The notes under the pieces: generated by a model
What the model saw: only the letters and a program-made list of their open reading frames with translations
The model's database searches: none
What the model was told of the DNA's origin: nothing
Assembly (NCBI RefSeq): GCF_026651855.1
Contig: NZ_CP093280.1
Location: forward strand, 6,594,501-6,658,500
DNA: 64,000 nt
Source of the DNA: Pseudomonas silvicola
GTDB taxonomy: Bacteria; Pseudomonadota; Gammaproteobacteria; Pseudomonadales; Pseudomonadaceae
Direction of reading: 5' to 3'
Part shown: piece after piece, positions 27,412 through 35,918 of the stretch
How the letters are laid out: each line of letters starts with the position of its first letter
How positions within the stretch are numbered: position 1 is the first letter of the stretch
Position numbers and translations under genes: made by a program

Positions 27412-28722
27412 TCACCCGCACGCTTGCGCCCCCTCCCCCAGCAACACCCCGCGCCCGGCAAACACCAGCGCGGTCACCATCCCCACCAGGCCCATGACCG
27501 CGGCGAAGCCCACGCACACCCACGGGCTCCACGGCATTGCCGCGATCAGGGCCAGCGGCGTGACGCTGGCCCACAGGGCATAGGCGATGTTGTACGTAAA
27601 GGAGATACCCGACACCCGGATGTGCGCCGGAAACAGGCCAACCATCACCGACGGCACCACGCCCACCACGCCGCAGGCCAACCCGGCCAAGGCGTAGCCA
27701 ACGCCAGGAAAACCCCAGCCACCCACCAGGTTGGCGTACAGCGCGCCAATGCCCAGCGGCATCAACAGGCTGTAGACCATCAGCGCCCGCCAGGCACCGA
27801 TGCGGTCGACCAGCAAGCCGGCCAACACACAGCCCAGGTTGAGAAACACGATGCCCAGGCTACTCAAGGCGAAGGTGTGCCCGGCACTCAGGCCGAAGCG
27901 TTGCTGCATCACCGTCGGGGTGATGACCACCAGTACCACTACGGCCGAGGTCAGCACGCACGTCAGGATCCCCGCTGGCAGCAACGCCCGGCGGTAGTCG
28001 CGCAGCACTGCCTTGAGGGGCAGCTCCACCACCCCCTCGCGCCGCTCGCGCAGCGCCAGGAACACCGGTGTCTCGCTCAACCAGCGGCGCAGCCATACCC
28101 CGATGATCCCGAACACCCCGCCCAACAGGAACGGCAGGCGCCAGGCATAGTCGAGAATTTCCTGGGGCGTGAACAGTTGCGCCAGGGCCGTGGCGGTCAA
28201 TGCACCGATCAGGTAGCCAAAGGTCAGCCCGGCCTGCAGAAAGCCCAGCGCGTAGCCACGCCGATGCAAGGGCGCATGCTCGGCCACGAATACCCAGGCG
28301 CTAGGCACTTCGCCACCCACGGCAGCCCCCTGGAGGATACGCAGGCCCAGCAGAATCAGCGGCGCGGCATAGCCAATATGGGCATAAGTGGGCATCACCC
28401 CGATCAGCAGGCACGGCAGCGCCATCATCAGGATGCTCAGGCTGAAGACCTTCTTGCGCCCCAGGTGGTCGGCGAAATGCGCCATGAGGATGCCACCCAA
28501 TGGCCGTGCCAGGTAACCGGTGACAAAGATGCCGAAGCTTTGCAGCAACCGTAGCCATTCCGGCATCTGGGGCGGAAAGAACAGTTGGCTGAGCGTCAGG
28601 GCAAAAAACACGAAAATGATGAAATCGTAGATTTCCAGGGCGCCGCCCAAGGCCGCCAGGCCCAGGGTCTTGTGGTCGGCACGCGAGAGCAGCAACGGGC
28701 CTTGGGTGGGTTTGGCAGTCAT
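27412..28722 (-). CDS. MFS transporter, metabolite:H+ symporter (MHS) type
   Basis: A 436-residue MFS permease. MHS-type marks are GGALEIYDFIIFVFFA in helix 1, the loop GGILMAHFADHLGRKKVFSLSI, and RILQGAAVGGEVPSAWVFVAEHAP. Twelve membrane segments are expected and the length is normal. It precedes dgoK on the same strand, with 177 bases containing the AT-rich region between, so it may be a separate unit. The substrate is probably an organic or sugar acid; not determined. Confidence 0.85.
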   Translation of the reverse strand: MTAKPTQGPLLLSRADHKTLGLAALGGALEIYDFIIFVFFALTLSQLFFPPQMPEWLRLLQSFGIFVTGYLARPLGGILMAHFADHLGRKKVFSLSILMMALPCLLIGVMPTYAHIGYAAPLILLGLRILQGAAVGGEVPSAWVFVAEHAPLHRRGYALGFLQAGLTFGYLIGALTATALAQLFTPQEILDYAWRLPFLLGGVFGIIGVWLRRWLSETPVFLALRERREGVVELPLKAVLRDYRRALLPAGILTCVLTSAVVVLVVITPTVMQQRFGLSAGHTFALSSLGIVFLNLGCVLAGLLVDRIGAWRALMVYSLLMPLGIGALYANLVGGWGFPGVGYALAGLACGVVGVVPSVMVGLFPAHIRVSGISFTYNIAYALWASVTPLALIAAMPWSPWVCVGFAAVMGLVGMVTALVFAGRGVLLGEGAQACG

Positions 28723-28878
28723 GTGGTATCCACGCTATGGGCAGGTGGCGCCTATGCTGGCGCCTGCCAAAGGCGCAGAGGATAGCAAACTGAGCCGGCC
28801 TGACCAGCCATGCTGGTGGACAACGGGCGCGATACCCGCGCTGGCGGCCGAAACAACACCGATGGACGGGCTTGATAT

Positions 28879-28896
28879 ATATTACGCTCGTAATAT
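28879..28896. promoter_or_regulatory. perfect operator-like palindrome before thioesterase gene
   Basis: ATATTACG, two bases, CGTAATAT: a perfect 18-base dyad, 36-53 bases before the thioesterase ATG, where a -10 or -35 element is expected. The form suits a TetR- or similar dimeric repressor. No regulator gene is adjacent. Confidence 0.5.
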
Positions 28897-28931
28897 TATC
28901 AGGCGTAACACAGTCCATCAGGAGCCCCACC

Positions 28932-29477
28932 ATGCAATCACTGCCCGCAGAGGAACTCATCGCGTTATGGCAAGCGCAGGAACGGGCCATGCGCGCACGC
29001 CTTGCTGACCCGGGCAGGCTCACCTTCGCCCAGGTTAGCGCGCTGACGCCCAGCCAGTTCTTCGACGGTATCGGCAATGGTGAACTGCCCTCCCCGCCCA
29101 TCGGCACACTGATGGATTTCGTGCCGATCGAGTGGGGGCCGGGCCTGTTCATTTTCCAGGGCACGCCCGATGAACGCCATTACAACCCGCTGGGCAGCGT
29201 CCACGGCGGCTATGCCGCGACCCTGCTGGACTCCTGCATGGGGTGTGCGATTCACACGCGGCTGCAACAGGGGCAAGGCTATACCACCCTGGATTTGCGC
29301 ATCAGCTATGTGCGGGCATTGAGTGCCAGCACCGGGCCGGTGCGGGCTGAAGGCAAGACCGTGCACGTGGGGCGCTCCACGGCGCTGGCCGAAGGTCGGC
29401 TCTACGATGCCGAAGGCCGGCTGTATGCGACGGCCAGTACCACCTGCATGATTCTGGGCAGCCCGCGCACGCCGTAG
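28932..29477 (+). CDS. PaaI-family thioesterase
   Basis: A 181-residue hotdog-fold protein. The core is NPLGSVHGGYAATLLDSCMGCAIHTRL, matching the HGG motif of PaaI/YbgC-related thioesterases, followed by GYTTLDLRISYVRAL and AEGKTVHVGRSTALAEGRLYD. The first 60 residues form an N-terminal helical extension. AGGAG lies 8 bases before the ATG at 28932. It should hydrolyse a small acyl- or aryl-CoA in the cytoplasm; the substrate is unknown. Confidence 0.87.
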   Translation: MQSLPAEELIALWQAQERAMRARLADPGRLTFAQVSALTPSQFFDGIGNGELPSPPIGTLMDFVPIEWGPGLFIFQGTPDERHYNPLGSVHGGYAATLLDSCMGCAIHTRLQQGQGYTTLDLRISYVRALSASTGPVRAEGKTVHVGRSTALAEGRLYDAEGRLYATASTTCMILGSPRTP

Positions 29478-29488
29478 CAGCGGCCAGG

Positions 29489-29968
29489 TCAGGAATGGCG
29501 TAGCAGCGCAGGCTCTTTGAGATTGGGGCGCTTGCGTGACGGCCGGGGCTGGTTGACGACCGACACCGGTGGCGCGGCCAGCACAGGCTCGAAGTCGACG
29601 ATATCCATCAGAGTCTTGAGGGCTTCGCTGTCGGGCAGACGCGTGAGGCAGACGTTGACAGCCTCGCGCTCCTGGCGGGCAATCGGCGGCACGGTCACGC
29701 TTTCGCTTTCGTACAGCAGGGCGTGATGCACCTGGGCGCTGCCCTTGCACAAGCGCGGCAGGTCGACGCCAGCGCGCACGGCCATGTCGGTGTTGGCGAT
29801 GAGCAGGTCGAAGGGCTCGATGGCACTCTGCACCAGCGCCAACAGCGCCTCGAAGGAATGCACCGGGGCGATTCGGTAGTACCCCATGTGATTGAGCATG
29901 CGTTCCACATGCATCAATTGGCCAGGGTGCTCATCGGCGATCAGAATTCGCAACGCTTTGTTGATCAT
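29489..29968 (-). CDS. receiver-domain-like protein
   Basis: A 159-residue protein whose first 120 residues follow the receiver fold (ALRILIADEHPGQLMHVERMLNHMGY, FDLLIANTDMAV). The acidic pair D-E is present, but the phospho-acceptor region reads IANTDM, with an Asn near the place of the usual strand-3 Asp and an Asp two residues later. No output domain is fused; the last 35 residues are basic and Pro-rich. A degenerate single-domain response regulator is likely; its partner kinase is not obvious. Confidence 0.7.
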   Translation of the reverse strand: MINKALRILIADEHPGQLMHVERMLNHMGYYRIAPVHSFEALLALVQSAIEPFDLLIANTDMAVRAGVDLPRLCKGSAQVHHALLYESESVTVPPIARQEREAVNVCLTRLPDSEALKTLMDIVDFEPVLAAPPVSVVNQPRPSRKRPNLKEPALLRHS

Positions 29969-30145
29969 GGTCGGTGACCTGCGCCGCAGCGCCAAGGGCA
30001 TCCTTGACCCGTTCTCCGCCACACCTCTGGCGGCATCCTCGACAGTCTGGGTCGATCTTCTGCCCGATGAGTGGTGAAATCAAGCCTGCCCAGGCAGCGT
30101 GGGCATTTAACCGATGATCGGACTGGTCCGTGAGCCCCCTACCGA

Positions 30146-30643
30146 TTATTCCTGGACGCGATCCTTGCTATCCAGGGCCTTGCTCATCGGTGTCAGCAGC
30201 AAGCCTGTGAAGCTCAAGGGGCGTCCGGTGGGCCGGTACCCCAGGCACTGATAAAAGCCCTCGGCGGTGCGGGTACTGTACAGCATCGCATGGCTGCGCC
30301 CGGCGTTGCGCAGGAACGCTTCCAGCGCCACCATGAGCGCGCGCCCGGCGCCGCGGCGAAAGCTTTCCGGTTGCACGTAGCACAGGCACACCTCGCCACT
30401 GGCCAGCGCCATGCCCGCGCCTACCGGCTTGCCTTCCAGCCAGGCCAGGCGCAGGCACAGGGCTTCGTCCTGCAACCAGCGGCTGACCTGGTCACAGCCT
30501 TTGTTGCGTGTCCAGGCCTCGACGAGACAGGCGTTGTTGCGATGGTCCAGCGCGCAGCCACTGCGGATGGAGCGCTGCAGGATACGGCTGACAATGCCGG
30601 CCTCGTCGGCGGCGGGCTGCTTGATGGCAATGAGCGGGTCCAT
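30146..30643 (-). CDS. GNAT-family N-acetyltransferase
   Basis: A 165-residue GNAT protein. The acetyl-CoA loop is FRRGAGRALMVALEAFLRNAG (variant Q/RxxGxG/A), preceded by the beta4 strand GEVCLCYVQPE and followed by YSTRTAEGFYQCLGYRPTG, the usual C-terminal GFY/LGY motif. It starts at 30643. It acetylates a small molecule or protein amine; the substrate is unknown. It stands alone between the receiver protein and the two-component operon. Confidence 0.85.
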   Translation of the reverse strand: MDPLIAIKQPAADEAGIVSRILQRSIRSGCALDHRNNACLVEAWTRNKGCDQVSRWLQDEALCLRLAWLEGKPVGAGMALASGEVCLCYVQPESFRRGAGRALMVALEAFLRNAGRSHAMLYSTRTAEGFYQCLGYRPTGRPLSFTGLLLTPMSKALDSKDRVQE

Positions 30644-30713
30644 GCTCGTTCTCCTGTCCGAATGCAAGCGGTAACCCTACCGCCCATGGCCCCTTGCGCC
30701 TACCGGCACGGCG

Positions 30714-32033
30714 TTACAACGGATGTAGCGGCATGCCCAGGTTGACCCGCAGGCCATCGGCACGGCTGTCGAACGCCAGGCTGCACCCACAGCGCTGCAC
30801 AATCGCCTGGACAATCGCCAGGCCCAGGCCGCAGCCGCCGCTCTGCGGGCTGCGCCAGAAGCGCTGGGTCAGGTTGGGCAAGTCCGCCGCCGCGATACCT
30901 GGGCCATGGTCGCGCACCTCGAAATGCACCCGCCCTGCCTGTTGCCTGACGCTCAAGGCCACTGGCGCCTCGGCAGGACTATGGCGCAACGCGTTGTCCA
31001 GCAGGTTGCGCACGGCCGCCACCGCCAATGCCGACGGTATCTGCAACCGCGCCTCGGCCAGCGCCTGCGGCAGTTCCAGGGTGATCCGATGGCGGTCGCC
31101 GGCACTGGCATCCTGCACAGCCTGGCGGGCCACCTGCCCAGCGGTGCAGGCGCAGCCATCATCAAACGACAGACTGCCCTCCACCCGCGCCAGCAGCAAC
31201 AACTGCTCAAGGGTTCGGTGCAGCCGGTCGGCGCCCGCCTCGGCGTGCTGCAGGGCAGTTTCCCGGGCACCGCCCTGGGTCATGCGCGCTACCTGCAGGT
31301 GGGTCTTGATGGCGGTCAACGGGCTGCGCAGCTCATGGGCCGCGTCCCCGGTCAGGCGCCGCTCGCGCTCCAGCGTCTGGCCAATTCGCACCAGCAACTG
31401 ATTCTGGCTGTCGAGCAATGGCATCAATTCGCGTGGCAACGCCTGGACCTGCAAAGGCTCCAACGCATCGGCGCCACGCCGCATCAGGGCATCCCGGATA
31501 CGATTGAGCGGCGCCAACCCCACCCCCACGCATAGCCACAGCACTCCCAGGGTACCCAGCAAGGCCACCATCACCGGCACCGAGGCGGCCAGCAGGATGG
31601 AAGCGTTCAGCGCCTCGCGCTCCTCGTGCCGGTCGGCGGTGGTGATGCGCACGTCGCCGTGCATCAAGGTAAAGCTGCGCCAACGGCCGCCTTCCACGTT
31701 CTGTTCATGGAAACCGGTGCTTTGATCATCCAGTGAGTCGGTAGCACCGTGGCTGCGGGCCAGGATCTCCCCACGCAAGGAACTGACCTGGCACGCCATG
31801 CCGTCTGGAATGCTCAACTGGTCAGCACTGAACCGCCTGCCCTCGCCCAGGGCGTTCAGCGCTGGCAACTGGTCCACGAGCCCCGCCACCATGCGCGCCG
31901 ACGCCACCAGGCGCTGGTCCAGGGAAAACATCATCTGCTGGCGCAGGTCACGAAACATCCACGCCGCCGCCAGTGCCCAGATCACCAGGAACGCAGTACC
32001 CAATATCAGGCTCAAGCGCAGGCGCAAGCTCAT
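30714..32033 (-). CDS. sensor histidine kinase (QseC/PmrB-like; possible DsbS)
   Basis: A 439-residue membrane kinase. A first membrane segment lies near residues 7-27, a periplasmic sensor to about 145, and a second membrane segment at 148-170, followed by HAMP. The phospho-acceptor His is in GDAAHELRSPLTAIK and the ATPase boxes are NLLDNALRHS, DHGPGIAAADLP and CGLGLAIVQAI. It overlaps the response regulator stop by 4 bases. The neighbouring divergent thioredoxin-like gene recalls the copper-responsive DsbRS system of P. aeruginosa; that identity is inference. Confidence 0.88.
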   Translation of the reverse strand: MSLRLRLSLILGTAFLVIWALAAAWMFRDLRQQMMFSLDQRLVASARMVAGLVDQLPALNALGEGRRFSADQLSIPDGMACQVSSLRGEILARSHGATDSLDDQSTGFHEQNVEGGRWRSFTLMHGDVRITTADRHEEREALNASILLAASVPVMVALLGTLGVLWLCVGVGLAPLNRIRDALMRRGADALEPLQVQALPRELMPLLDSQNQLLVRIGQTLERERRLTGDAAHELRSPLTAIKTHLQVARMTQGGARETALQHAEAGADRLHRTLEQLLLLARVEGSLSFDDGCACTAGQVARQAVQDASAGDRHRITLELPQALAEARLQIPSALAVAAVRNLLDNALRHSPAEAPVALSVRQQAGRVHFEVRDHGPGIAAADLPNLTQRFWRSPQSGGCGLGLAIVQAIVQRCGCSLAFDSRADGLRVNLGMPLHPL

Positions 32034-32695
32034 GGCTGTACCTTGCCCAGCCGGTAACCAAGCCCGCGTACCGTCTCCACGATGTCATTGCCCAGTTTGC
32101 GGCGCAGATGGTGGATGTGGACGTTCAGGGCATTGCTCTCCACTTCATCGGAAAAGCCGTAGACGCTGTCCTTGAGCTGCTCGCCGGACAGCACACGGCC
32201 GCGGCTGTGCAGCAAGGCCTGAAGCAGCGCCTGTTCACGGCGCGACAAATCCACCGGCTCGCCCTTGAGCCAGGCCTGGCAGGTGCTGGGGTCGTAACGC
32301 AGCGGGCCATGCTCGATGGCGTTCACGGCACGGCCAGCCACGCGCCGCAACAGGGTATGAAGGCGGGCAGACAACTCGCGCAGGTCGAAGGGCTTGAGCA
32401 GGTAATCGTCGGCCCCGGCCTCCAGGCCGGCCACCCGGTCAGTCACCGTATCGCGGGCCGTCAGCACCAGCACGGGCAACATTTCACCCTGCTGGCGCAA
32501 CGACTGCAGCATCTGCAACCCGTCCTCGTCAGGCAGGCCCAGGTCCAGCACCATCACGTCAAACTGTGCTGCCCGCAGCAGCGCCCGCGCGGCGCCGGCG
32601 CTGGCCACGCGGTCCACGGTCAGGCCCTGGGCCTGCAGGCCGGCCACGACGCCACAGGCGATCAGGTCGTCGTCCTCACAGAGCAGCACATGCAT
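32030..32695 (-). CDS. OmpR-family response regulator (PmrA/QseB-like; possible DsbR)
   Basis: A 221-residue regulator. The receiver domain has the acidic pair in LLCEDDDLIA, the phospho-Asp in DVMVLDLGLPDEDGL and the Lys in YLLKPFDLREL. The C-terminal winged helix contains LSRREQALLQALLHSRGRVLSGEQL and the final NALNVHIHHLRRKLG. It is co-transcribed with the kinase by an ATGA overlap and divergent from the TlpA-like gene, its likely target. Confidence 0.92.
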   Translation of the reverse strand: MHVLLCEDDDLIACGVVAGLQAQGLTVDRVASAGAARALLRAAQFDVMVLDLGLPDEDGLQMLQSLRQQGEMLPVLVLTARDTVTDRVAGLEAGADDYLLKPFDLRELSARLHTLLRRVAGRAVNAIEHGPLRYDPSTCQAWLKGEPVDLSRREQALLQALLHSRGRVLSGEQLKDSVYGFSDEVESNALNVHIHHLRRKLGNDIVETVRGLGYRLGKVQP

Positions 32696-32795
32696 ACGGT
32701 TACCTTTGGATAAAAGACGGCAGTATCAACGGGGCGCATTAACCAGCGATTATGCCGCGAATCCTCGGCTAGCGCAGGGGTTCACCGGCCTGGCG

Positions 32796-32811
32796 GTTAA
32801 TCGTCCGTTAA
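32796..32811. promoter_or_regulatory. GTTAA direct repeat, candidate response-regulator site
   Basis: GTTAA-6 bases-GTTAA, an 11-base period typical of tandem OmpR/PmrA-family half-sites. It lies 45 bases before the TlpA-like ATG and about 100 bases before the regulator ATG, so it could serve both. The TTAA cores are also dyad-related (GGTTAA...TTAACC). Confidence 0.45.
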
Positions 32812-32855
32812 CCTGCGGCACCCACAGTGACGCACCCGCCCCCAAGGAAGTATTC

Positions 32856-33674
32856 ATGCTCAGTTTCGGTTTCGGGCCCTTCGTGCTAGCCATCCACCAC
32901 CTGATCGCGCTGGCGGCACTGGGCATTGCGCTGGCGAGCGGCGGGTGGGTGGCCCGGCGACGGGGCGTGCCCAACCCTGAAGCCACACTCTTTCGCGGCT
33001 TCCTGCTGGCGCTGCTCGTCGCGCGGCTGGCCTTCGTCGCCAGCTATGCACACCAATACCTGGCAACGCCCTGGCAGGTCATCGACCTGCGCGACGGAGG
33101 GTTCCTGCTGGGCCCCGGGCTGCTGACGTCAGTGGCGTATGTCACCTGGCGGGGCTGGCGCGATGCGCCGTCGCGCCACCCTCTGGCGGCGGCAATGGCG
33201 GCTGGCCTGTTGTGTTGGGGGCTGGCCAGTTGGGCCGTCTACAGGCACCAGGAGGGGCAACCGATGCCGAGCGTGGTGCTGCACGATGCCCTGGGCCAGC
33301 CTGTGACGCTGCCAGGCGGCGACCCACGGCCGCTGGTGGTCAACCTCTGGGCCAGCTGGTGCCCACCGTGCCGGCGCGAACTTCCCGTATTGCTGCAAGC
33401 CCAGGCGCAACATCCGGGTATACGTTTCGTCTTTCTGAACCAGGGCGAGCTGCCGCAGACCGTCACCAACTTCATCGCCACGGCAGGGTTGGCTTCCACC
33501 CAGGTGCTGTACGACCCGAACAGTCAGTGGGGCAGGCAGCTAGGCGCCGCTGCCTTGCCCACTACCCTGTTCTACAGTGCCAACGGGGATCTGCTGGGCA
33601 GTCATCTGGGCGAACTCTCGGCCGCGAGCCTTGCCGATGGGTTGAACGTGTTCGCTCGGAATATCGCGCCTTGA
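32856..33674 (+). CDS. membrane-anchored TlpA/thioredoxin-like protein
   Basis: A 272-residue protein. Four hydrophobic segments in residues 1-130 resemble the membrane part of prolipoprotein diacylglyceryl transferase-like proteins. A periplasmic thioredoxin fold follows from about residue 145 with the redox motif WASWCPPCRREL and the cis-Pro in AALPTTLFY. It probably reduces or isomerises disulfides in exported proteins. AAGGAAG precedes the ATG. Divergence from a two-component system suggests envelope- or copper-stress control (inference). Confidence 0.85.
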   Translation: MLSFGFGPFVLAIHHLIALAALGIALASGGWVARRRGVPNPEATLFRGFLLALLVARLAFVASYAHQYLATPWQVIDLRDGGFLLGPGLLTSVAYVTWRGWRDAPSRHPLAAAMAAGLLCWGLASWAVYRHQEGQPMPSVVLHDALGQPVTLPGGDPRPLVVNLWASWCPPCRRELPVLLQAQAQHPGIRFVFLNQGELPQTVTNFIATAGLASTQVLYDPNSQWGRQLGAAALPTTLFYSANGDLLGSHLGELSAASLADGLNVFARNIAP

Positions 33675-33696
33675 AGGGCTAGGTAACCCAAGCGCA

Positions 33697-34110
33697 TCAA
33701 CCTTCGAACAACCTGCGAACATCCTCCGTGAATGGCAACACCGTGACACCTGGGCCACCCAGGTTGAAGTCGCCGTGAACCTCCCCCGAGAGATTGGGAA
33801 CACTAAAGTGAAAGGTCCCGGAGCCCACGCCCTCGGGCGTCAACCTCACCGCGAACTGACCCTCCTCGGCGAACACATGGTGTCCCCCCGTAACGAACCG
33901 CACTGAAATGTCTTTGACAGGATAGGTGCCGGTTCCAGGCCCGGGAAAGGTAAAGAGCACCCCGTGCAGCCGGGATCCTGTCCCCGCTACACCCGCTAAA
34001 TTCCACTCGTCGCCAACTTGACCAAAGTAGATTTGGTCCGCCTGATACTGTTCATTCTGCACAAAAAAACTGAACACCCCTTCATGGGGCGCCTGCGAAG
34101 TCTTGACCAT
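33697..34110 (-). CDS. protein of unknown function, beta-rich
   Basis: A 137-residue protein with no signal peptide or membrane segment. It is rich in Gly, Val, Phe and Thr in alternating patterns (VLFTFPGPGTGTYPVKDISVRF, GTFHFSVPNLSGEVHGDFNL) that suggest a beta-sandwich. AGGTGG stands before the ATG. It is flanked by the TlpA-like gene (convergent) and a binding-protein gene. I do not recognise a family. Confidence 0.55.
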   Translation of the reverse strand: MVKTSQAPHEGVFSFFVQNEQYQADQIYFGQVGDEWNLAGVAGTGSRLHGVLFTFPGPGTGTYPVKDISVRFVTGGHHVFAEEGQFAVRLTPEGVGSGTFHFSVPNLSGEVHGDFNLGGPGVTVLPFTEDVRRLFEG

Positions 34111-34190
34111 GAGATATTCCCACCTGTTCCGGTTGAGGCACCGCCCATATGGCGAGCATCCACAGGCTAACCGAACAAAGGCGCCGCCGA

Positions 34191-34210
34191 ACCTGTCAGA
34201 ACTGACAGGT
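34191..34210. promoter_or_regulatory. perfect palindrome ACCTGTCAG-AA-CTGACAGGT
   Basis: A 9+9 dyad with a 2-base centre, ending on the last base of the binding-protein gene and 81-100 bases before the unknown gene at 34110. It could be a repressor operator or, as RNA, an 8-bp hairpin with a GAAC-type loop. There is no T run, so a classical terminator is unlikely. Confidence 0.45.
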
Positions 34211-35070
34211 CAAGGCAGGGTCGCATCCACCGCATGGGCCACGACCGATTGCGCAGGCAAGGGCCGCACGGCGATGCGGTAAGGGTCGAACACCTGCAGC
34301 ATCTCGCCGTTGTCGCGCAGGGTCTGCAGCAACTGGCTGAACTGCTCCCCGGTGATGGGCGCCTTGGGCCGCACCAACGCGAAATGGTGGTAGACCTGGT
34401 CGATGCGATCAGAGATCAGCAGGTCCTTGGCCACCCCAGGGTTGCGCTTGAGGTAGTCGTACAGATAGGAACGCGTGACCAGAGCGATGTCGGCACGGTC
34501 GCGCAGCACCATCATCAAGTTGCTGTCGTGGGAGTAGGTCAGCGTGGCATTGAAATGCTTGCTCAGGTATTCAGGGTCGGCGTTGAAGTCGGCGAAGGCA
34601 TAATGGTAACCGCTGAACAAGGCCAGGCTCTTGCCCGACAGGTCGGCGAAATAGGTCTGGTCGCGGTGCTCGCCGCGTTTGGTGACGAATATCTCGGCGT
34701 CTTCCAGGCCCATGTCGACGCTGGTGTGCTCGATCTTGCCCCAACCCCACTCGGGGTTTTCGAAGATGGCCATGTCGATGCGCCCGTCCTGGAAGTCGCG
34801 AAAACGCCGGGGAATCGAGGTGGGCACCAGTACGAAGTGGTATTGGGCCTGGATCTGGTTGAGGTCTTCGACCAACTGGGGCAACAGGCCGGTGTCGATA
34901 CCGGTCTCGGGGCGGACGGTGTACGGCGGGAAGTGTGCCGCCCCCACCCGCACTTCTTGCGCCGCCCAAACTGGCATCGCCGCCAGGCCAATGGCTGCCC
35001 AGGTCAGTAACCGCGCGACCACGCGCACAGAGGTAGCAGTCACGGGTTCGTACCTCGAACAAGGGATCAT
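34210..35070 (-). CDS. periplasmic amino-acid-type binding protein (SBP family 3)
   Basis: A 286-residue exported protein. The signal region is VVARLLTWAAIGLAAMPVWA, and the family 3 fold shows VGAAHFPPYTVRPETGIDTGLLPQLVEDL, FQDGRIDMAIFENPEW and DLSGKSLALFSGYHY. LRDRADIALVTRSYLYDYL and DGEM-like RDNGEMLQVFDPYR close it. No permease or ATPase genes are adjacent. The start at 35070 is preferred over 35124, but is uncertain. Confidence 0.8.
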   Translation of the reverse strand: MIPCSRYEPVTATSVRVVARLLTWAAIGLAAMPVWAAQEVRVGAAHFPPYTVRPETGIDTGLLPQLVEDLNQIQAQYHFVLVPTSIPRRFRDFQDGRIDMAIFENPEWGWGKIEHTSVDMGLEDAEIFVTKRGEHRDQTYFADLSGKSLALFSGYHYAFADFNADPEYLSKHFNATLTYSHDSNLMMVLRDRADIALVTRSYLYDYLKRNPGVAKDLLISDRIDQVYHHFALVRPKAPITGEQFSQLLQTLRDNGEMLQVFDPYRIAVRPLPAQSVVAHAVDATLP

Positions 35071-35125
35071 TGGATCCGCATAAAATAGGGGTTTGCGGGG
35101 CTTTCGACAACCGGTACGCATCATT

Positions 35126-35749
35126 TCAAGGCGCCTTGAGCAGCAACTGCAGCGCCTGCTCTGCCAACTGCTCCAGGCTCAAGGTGCCCTGGGGGCTGAA
35201 CCAGGTGCTGGTCCAGGACAGGGCGCCGGTCAACAGGCGACGGATAATGGCTATATCCCCCTGTATCAGGCCGGCATCCCGGGCCTCACCCAGCACGTGC
35301 AGCCATACCCGCTCGTAGTCATCGCGCAGGGTCAGAACCTGGGCCCGCCCTTCTGGCGACAGCGAGCGCCACTCATACACCATGACCGCCATGGCCTCAC
35401 CGGTGCCGCCCATGATCGACTGCAGTTCGCAACGGATCAGCGCCAGCACACGCTCCCGTGCGCCATGGGTTGCCGCCAGCTCGGCGCGCATCAGGGCCGC
35501 GTTATAGCGCAGGGTCTGCTCCATCACCGAGCGCAGGATCTCATCCTTGCTCTTGAAGTGGTGGAAAATGCTGCCCGACTGGATGCCCACTGCACTGGCC
35601 AGGTCGCGCACGGTAGTGCGTTCGAAACCCTTGGCCCGGAACAGATGAGCAGCGGCCTGCAGCAGGGCACCTCGCGGGCTGTGCGGATCAATCAGATGCC
35701 CCTCGGCGATCAACTGCCCCATGACCTCGCGGGCCTTGTCATCATCCAC
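35126..35749 (-). CDS. TetR-family transcriptional regulator
   Basis: A 207-residue TetR repressor. The N-terminal HTH covers residues 25-75 (ALLQAAAHLFRAKGFERTTVRDLASAVGIQSGSIFHHFKSKDEIL), followed by an all-helical ligand domain similar to KstR2-type C-termini. It stands alone, with no obvious catabolic operon next to it. A perfect palindrome 54-77 bases before its start is a likely autoregulatory site. Confidence 0.92.
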   Translation of the reverse strand: MDDDKAREVMGQLIAEGHLIDPHSPRGALLQAAAHLFRAKGFERTTVRDLASAVGIQSGSIFHHFKSKDEILRSVMEQTLRYNAALMRAELAATHGARERVLALIRCELQSIMGGTGEAMAVMVYEWRSLSPEGRAQVLTLRDDYERVWLHVLGEARDAGLIQGDIAIIRRLLTGALSWTSTWFSPQGTLSLEQLAEQALQLLLKAP

Positions 35750-35802
35750 GCTGTTTGCTCCCCCGTTGGTACCGCTCGCCCCGGAAATTTAGGCGCTGGC
35801 GC

Positions 35803-35826
35803 TTGCCCGAGCAAGCGCTCGGGCAA
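35803..35826. promoter_or_regulatory. perfect palindrome, candidate TetR operator
   Basis: TTGCCCGAGC-AAGC-GCTCGGGCAA, a 10+10 dyad, in the gap between the divergent TetR and exonuclease genes. Its size and position suit autorepression by the TetR protein. Confidence 0.55.
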
Positions 35827-35918
35827 ATATTACCGTGAGGAACCGAAGGGGGATACCGGAACTCTTCGCACTTCGCTACGCTCTAGGTCTGAATGAGCGC
35901 AGCGCATCGGAGCCTGTT

